A DNA stretch of 64,000 nt from Fomitopsis serialis (Eukaryota; Basidiomycota; Agaricomycetes; Polyporales; Fomitopsidaceae): contig NW_025955012.1 in NCBI RefSeq assembly GCF_022376445.1, forward strand, positions 1 through 64,000, written 5' to 3'. The first letter of the stretch is position 1; each line of letters starts with the position of its first letter. Below, one piece after another: positions 60,001 through 64,000 of the stretch. A program made the position numbers and the translations under genes. Below the pieces are notes generated by a model. It was not told where the DNA came from. It was given only the letters and a program-made list of their open reading frames with translations, and ran no database searches.

Positions 60001-62763
60001 CGGCTTAGCTACGCACAGCGCTTGAGTTCTCGCAAATTGGTGAGTTATTTCTGCCAATGTTCTCCTGCTCCCGCTGAAACGTATGATTGCAGATCAATAC
60101 GATGCCGAGTGACCAGCACCCTTCCGGCTATATCGTGTCGAACGCGGACGATCTCCTTGGGTTGTTCGATGCTGATCATGGTGTCCTTGTCATTGGTGAA
60201 GGTGCCAAGATATTGGGGCCAAATCAGCATGGTCAGGAGATTCTGATTGTTGCGGAGTACCTCCGCCTCAAGCAGTTCGAGTAAGTGACGTCTAATGTTG
60301 CACTTATGGCATGCCATGACCAGGGTTCTGTTGCAGCACGATTCAGGTATCGCAAGCGGTGACACAGGACTATCCCGATCTTCACCTCAATACTGGTCTC
60401 GAGGTCATTGCCGGTCTCCTGTATGTGCCACTGTCGGCTGGCGGGCGGGATTTCATCGCTTTCTTGCGCAAGGGCCAGCCGCGAGAAGTGCGTTGGGCAG
60501 GGCGGCCGTACAAGGATGGACAGACACCCAATGTGCTCGAGCCCCGGGCATCGTTCCGCTTATGGTCAGAGACCGTGGCTGGCCGCTGCCGTGCATGGTC
60601 AGACGAACATCTGGAGACAGCCGGCGTGCTCGCGCTTGTGTATGGCAAGGTGCGTTGCTCCTTCCTTATCCATTTGGCACATGTTGATCGGCATGCATCA
60701 GTTCATCGAGGTCTGGAGACAAAAGGAGAGTGCGTTACAGACCACGAAGCTCACGAATTTATTGCTCTCAAATGCTAGTCATGAAGGTATGTGCTTATCT
60801 GTACAGTGGCACGTCATGTTGACAGCGTACAGTACGGACACCGCTTAATCATATCATAAAGTGCGTGGGTTAATCTCTGTCATTTGTCTCAATCTCATGC
60901 CCTTCCGTCGCAGTTATTTGGAGATGGCTCTCAACGGTTCGCTGGATTCTGAGACACGGGAAAATCTCAGTCAATCGCATGCTGCATCGAAAGTGAGTCC
61001 TCACGAGTAGTCCTTTTGATGTTGCCTGACTTTGTATACAGAGCTTGTTGCTCACGATCAATGATTTGCTGGTACGTATAGCTGATTTCCACAGACATGG
61101 AACGCTGGACGAGATATTTGTCAAATCGCAGGACCTCACACGCCTTGAAAGTGGCAACGAAACATCTTTCAATGAAGTCTTTGATCTACATCGTGCCATC
61201 GAGGATGCAATCATCATATACAAGAATGAAGCAGCGCGCAGAGGATTGATATTCAGTGTCGATTTGTCGAATTCTCCAACACTAGTGGTTGGCGACTACC
61301 GCAAGATCCGGACAGTCGTGGCCAACCTCACTGCGAATGCCCGTAAGCCAACATGTCGTATGGATAGATCCACGGAGTCGCTGATACCATCTTAGTGAAG
61401 TACACGGAACGTGGAGGCATCTCTTTGGAGTGCCATGCCTTTGAGGAGCCCGCAGGACTTCGTGATTCTCACAATGTGGCCGTCGAAATCATTGTGTCGG
61501 ACACAGGTCATGGCATTTCAGCCGAGAAGCTCGAATGTATCTTCCGTGAATTCGAGCAGGTAGAGAGCACGCCGACGCGAGCGCCCGTGCCGGGCTTAGG
61601 TGAGCTCGATTTCATCATTGATCAATCTGGTTATACTCAACTATGTTCCCCAGGGCTTGGACTGGCTGTTGTTGCTCGTATTGTCGAGCAGCTTGGCGGC
61701 CAGCTACGAGTGGACTCACGGATCGGCGAAGGCAGTCGCTTTTCCTTTCTCATTCCATTCACCACGGATGCTGGCGAATACAGTGTCACCTCTGACTCAA
61801 GATGTCCCTCGTCACGATCCTTCGGATCTGCTGATGACGAATCGCGAGGCAACGAGATCGACAATCTCGTGCAAGCGTTCTCAAGCCACCTTCTCAGTGA
61901 TAGGCAGGCATCGGTTTCTGGAAGTGGCACTCCTGCGGATTCTGAGATATCTCGATTGGACGAAGGAAGATTCAACACAATTAGTACTGAGCCAGAACCG
62001 AGTTCAAAGTTGTTGACTCCAGAAGGGGACTCGAATAATCTTGCGCGTCGCAGGTCAAGTCGAGCCCACATGTCGTCCAAGGTCCCCTCTCGGCCTCGTT
62101 CAGGCCCGCGATCATCCACATCTCGCAGCAATCGTTCAGATGGCGACTTTGGTACAAAATTGCGGCTGCTGATAGTCGAGGTATGTTCATCCAAATTGTG
62201 TACCTTACCAGGACTTCGCTTAGTGATGTGGACAGGACAATGACATCAATCGGATGATTCTCGCCAAGCGACTGTCCTTGGATGGGCATAACGTTGTCAA
62301 TACAACCAATGGCCAAGAAGGTCTCGACATGTTGCAGTCCGACTTCGAGTTTGATGCGGTGCTCATGGATATCCAGTAAGAAACACTATACTCCGCATTT
62401 GGTATACCTGTTCATGAATTTCGCAGAATGCCCCTTCTGAATGGCTTCGAAGCCACGGAACGCATCCGCGGACTGGAACACTCGAGGGTGAACAGTCTTC
62501 ACAGGACTTCGCACAAGATCAATGGTCGAATACCCATTTTCGCCGTGTCTGCTTCCTTGTTCGAGGACCAGCAGGAGGAGCTCTTCAACCTCGGGTTTGA
62601 CGGTTGGATATTGAAACCAATCGACTTCAAGCGCCTGAGGGTCATCCTCCGCGGCGTCGTTGACACGGTGCAGCGAGCAAAGGACGTCTACCAACCAAAT
62701 TGTAATTGGGAAGTCGGCGGGTGGCTACGAAAGCTCGACAAAGTCCGCGAGGACGACCTGTAA
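57089..62763 (+). CDS. Fungal phytochrome, hybrid histidine kinase
   Basis: Red-light photoreceptor of the group VIII hybrid histidine kinases. Order: long disordered N-terminus (57089-58040); Cys in VKCEDE joined to PIRTPGAVQGYG, the biliverdin-attachment position (TGC 58059-58061); PAS; Ser-rich insert (58670-59160); GAF (TQFHRVVAYQFDELWNGQV, LHFPATDIPAQ, GQLWGLVACHSYG); PHY (about 60080-60680); HisKA with SNASHEVRTPLNHIINYLEM, the phospho-accepting His; HATPase (NLTANAVKYTERGG, DTGHGISAEK, GLGLAVVARIVEQLGG); REC (DAVLMDIQMPLLNGFEATER with the acceptor Asp, WILKPIDF). First exons: 57089-57224, 57280-58070, 58118-58216, then 58264 or 58267 onward (NAGNAG acceptor). I found no frame break. 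Confidence 0.93.
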
Positions 62764-64000
62764 TCGCAACCCTCTTCTCGTCAACCCTCATCTTGGGTCT
62801 TGTCGCTTGTCCATAACATACCGCAAACACAAAGCAACCGTGATTTCTTACGCTGTGTACACAACATTTCATACTGTATCAGTAAACATTCCTCGCATCT
62901 GTAGCCGTACGCAGAGATACACGAGAGCCTGCCATCGTCGTTCGTCTAGATACTGTACATCACAATATTGTATTCGTCAGCTTTGACCGCACCGCACTGG
63001 TACGATTACGTCGTCATGCCGTGGTGGTCTATGCACTCTGGTATCATACATAGGCCGCGCCCTTTTATATAGCCACTCCTCTGCTGCGCTCCCCCAACCG
63101 TTGTGCAGTACTAGTAGCAGTGTCAATAAATAATGCCTCTGATCGTGCAGCAAATCTACTACAACGCCGCGACCGTCATGGGCCCCTTCACTTGTCTGTG
63201 TCGGCAGCGGCGGCTGACCATGGTGATATACATATGACAAGTATATGAACTGCACTCCGTGTCTTCTCATTTCAGTATGAAGATACTGTGCCCTGAAATA
63301 TTCGGTCATTCGTAGTGCTCTCGCTCCGCACGTCGGCCTCATGGCGGTAGAAGGCGCCACCGCCACGGATCCCAAAGTCTATGTTGTTCGGTACTTACAA
63401 GTTACATCCATCGCCTGACATCCCACGGAAGACCGCGGAACCTTTAATTCAAGCATTGCTACACTGGACCCTGTTGCTACTGCGCCGCTCAGCGCCTTAC
63501 GATTCAGACCGGGTGGTCCTCGCTACACTCATCTAGCCTGAGGCTACTACATAGGCATTATGTTCCTGATATCCGTGCAGAGGCTCTTCAGATGTCGAGC
63601 CCTGGCTTTACTTCCTCCCAGTGGCTGCAGGGACGTTGCGTTGTCTGTGCTTCTTGCTAGGAGGATGCAATGCCACCTAGGACACCACAATCAGAAGCCC
63701 CTCAGTACTACGGCTATAGTGCCGTTCACTGGCGATCGCTCCAAGCACGACGACAATCGAATGACGGGGGCAAACGGTTCGCCGCGCTCTAGTGTCGTTG
63801 TATTCTGGGACTGGGGTACGCCGTTTCTATGGCGTTAGCTGAGCGGCCTTGATCGCAAACATCACAGAGAACTGCCCGATTCCGGAGCCGAAATATTCGA
63901 TGGCACGTCTGTCTGCCCTGCGTCAATTAGCACATAAATTTGGTCGCAATGTCACGTTCAGAGTGTACATGGATCGTGCGCAGCTCACTGCACCCCGGGC
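62764..64000. other. Right-end region without a recognised gene
   Basis: 1.2 kb downstream of the phytochrome. A 132-codon minus-strand frame (62977-63375) has no family features. No repeat, RNA gene or element recognised. Confidence 0.4.

Overview
The window comes from a filamentous basidiomycete fungus, most likely an Agaricomycete of the polypore type. Genes are split by many short introns (about 45-70 nt, GT-AG, a few GC-AG). There are no operons. The proteins are typical of the group: a tandem cluster of fast-evolving F-box-like genes, a fungal phytochrome hybrid histidine kinase, a DUF202 protein, an Iwr1 homologue and paralogous transporters. I rebuilt exon structures by hand from splice signals, reading-frame continuity and remembered family consensus. 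No database search was possible.

Layout. 1-2.6 kb: ORFs of an unrecognised, repeat-like family and a short tandem repeat. 3.3-11.3 kb: four F-box-like genes in two families (A: 3370-4880 and 9586-11329; B: 5090-6576 and 7198-8712). Members of the two different families share a duplicated 5' leader. 11.5-13.25 kb: a 1.7-kb non-autonomous DNA transposon with 35-bp terminal inverted repeats, carrying a decayed epoxide-hydrolase-like fragment. 13.5-23.6 kb: housekeeping genes (DUF202 membrane protein, ETF beta subunit, mitochondrial processing peptidase beta, a lipase, geranylgeranyltransferase-I beta, a conserved unknown). 24.9-31.5 kb: a small unknown gene, a short-chain dehydrogenase, an ABHD12-like hydrolase and a BOR1-type anion transporter. 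32.3-36.9 kb: tandem histidine acid phosphatases. 37.9-44.7 kb: an ABCC transporter. 47.0-52.2 kb: tandem MFS (DHA1) transporters. 53.1-54.6 kb: IWR1. 57.1-62.8 kb: a phytochrome.

Two themes stand out. First, many otherwise conserved genes need one or two extra bases, almost always a missing base and often in a short homopolymer. Others (CDC43, ETFB, IWR1, the SDR and the first phosphatase) are perfectly open. Essential genes such as the processing peptidase are among those affected, so consensus sequence error is the simplest explanation and most apparent frameshifts should not be read as pseudogenes. Second, splice architecture is striking: a 6-nt exon conserved between both phosphatase paralogs, an 8-nt and a 19-nt exon in ETFB, a 15-nt exon in the ABC transporter, GC-AG introns in both MFS genes and a NAGNAG acceptor in the phytochrome.

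The genes work largely independently: mitochondrial electron transfer and import processing, prenylation, Pol II nuclear import, light sensing, boron and drug efflux, and phosphate release. No secondary-metabolite cluster, CRISPR array, rRNA or convincing tRNA was seen.
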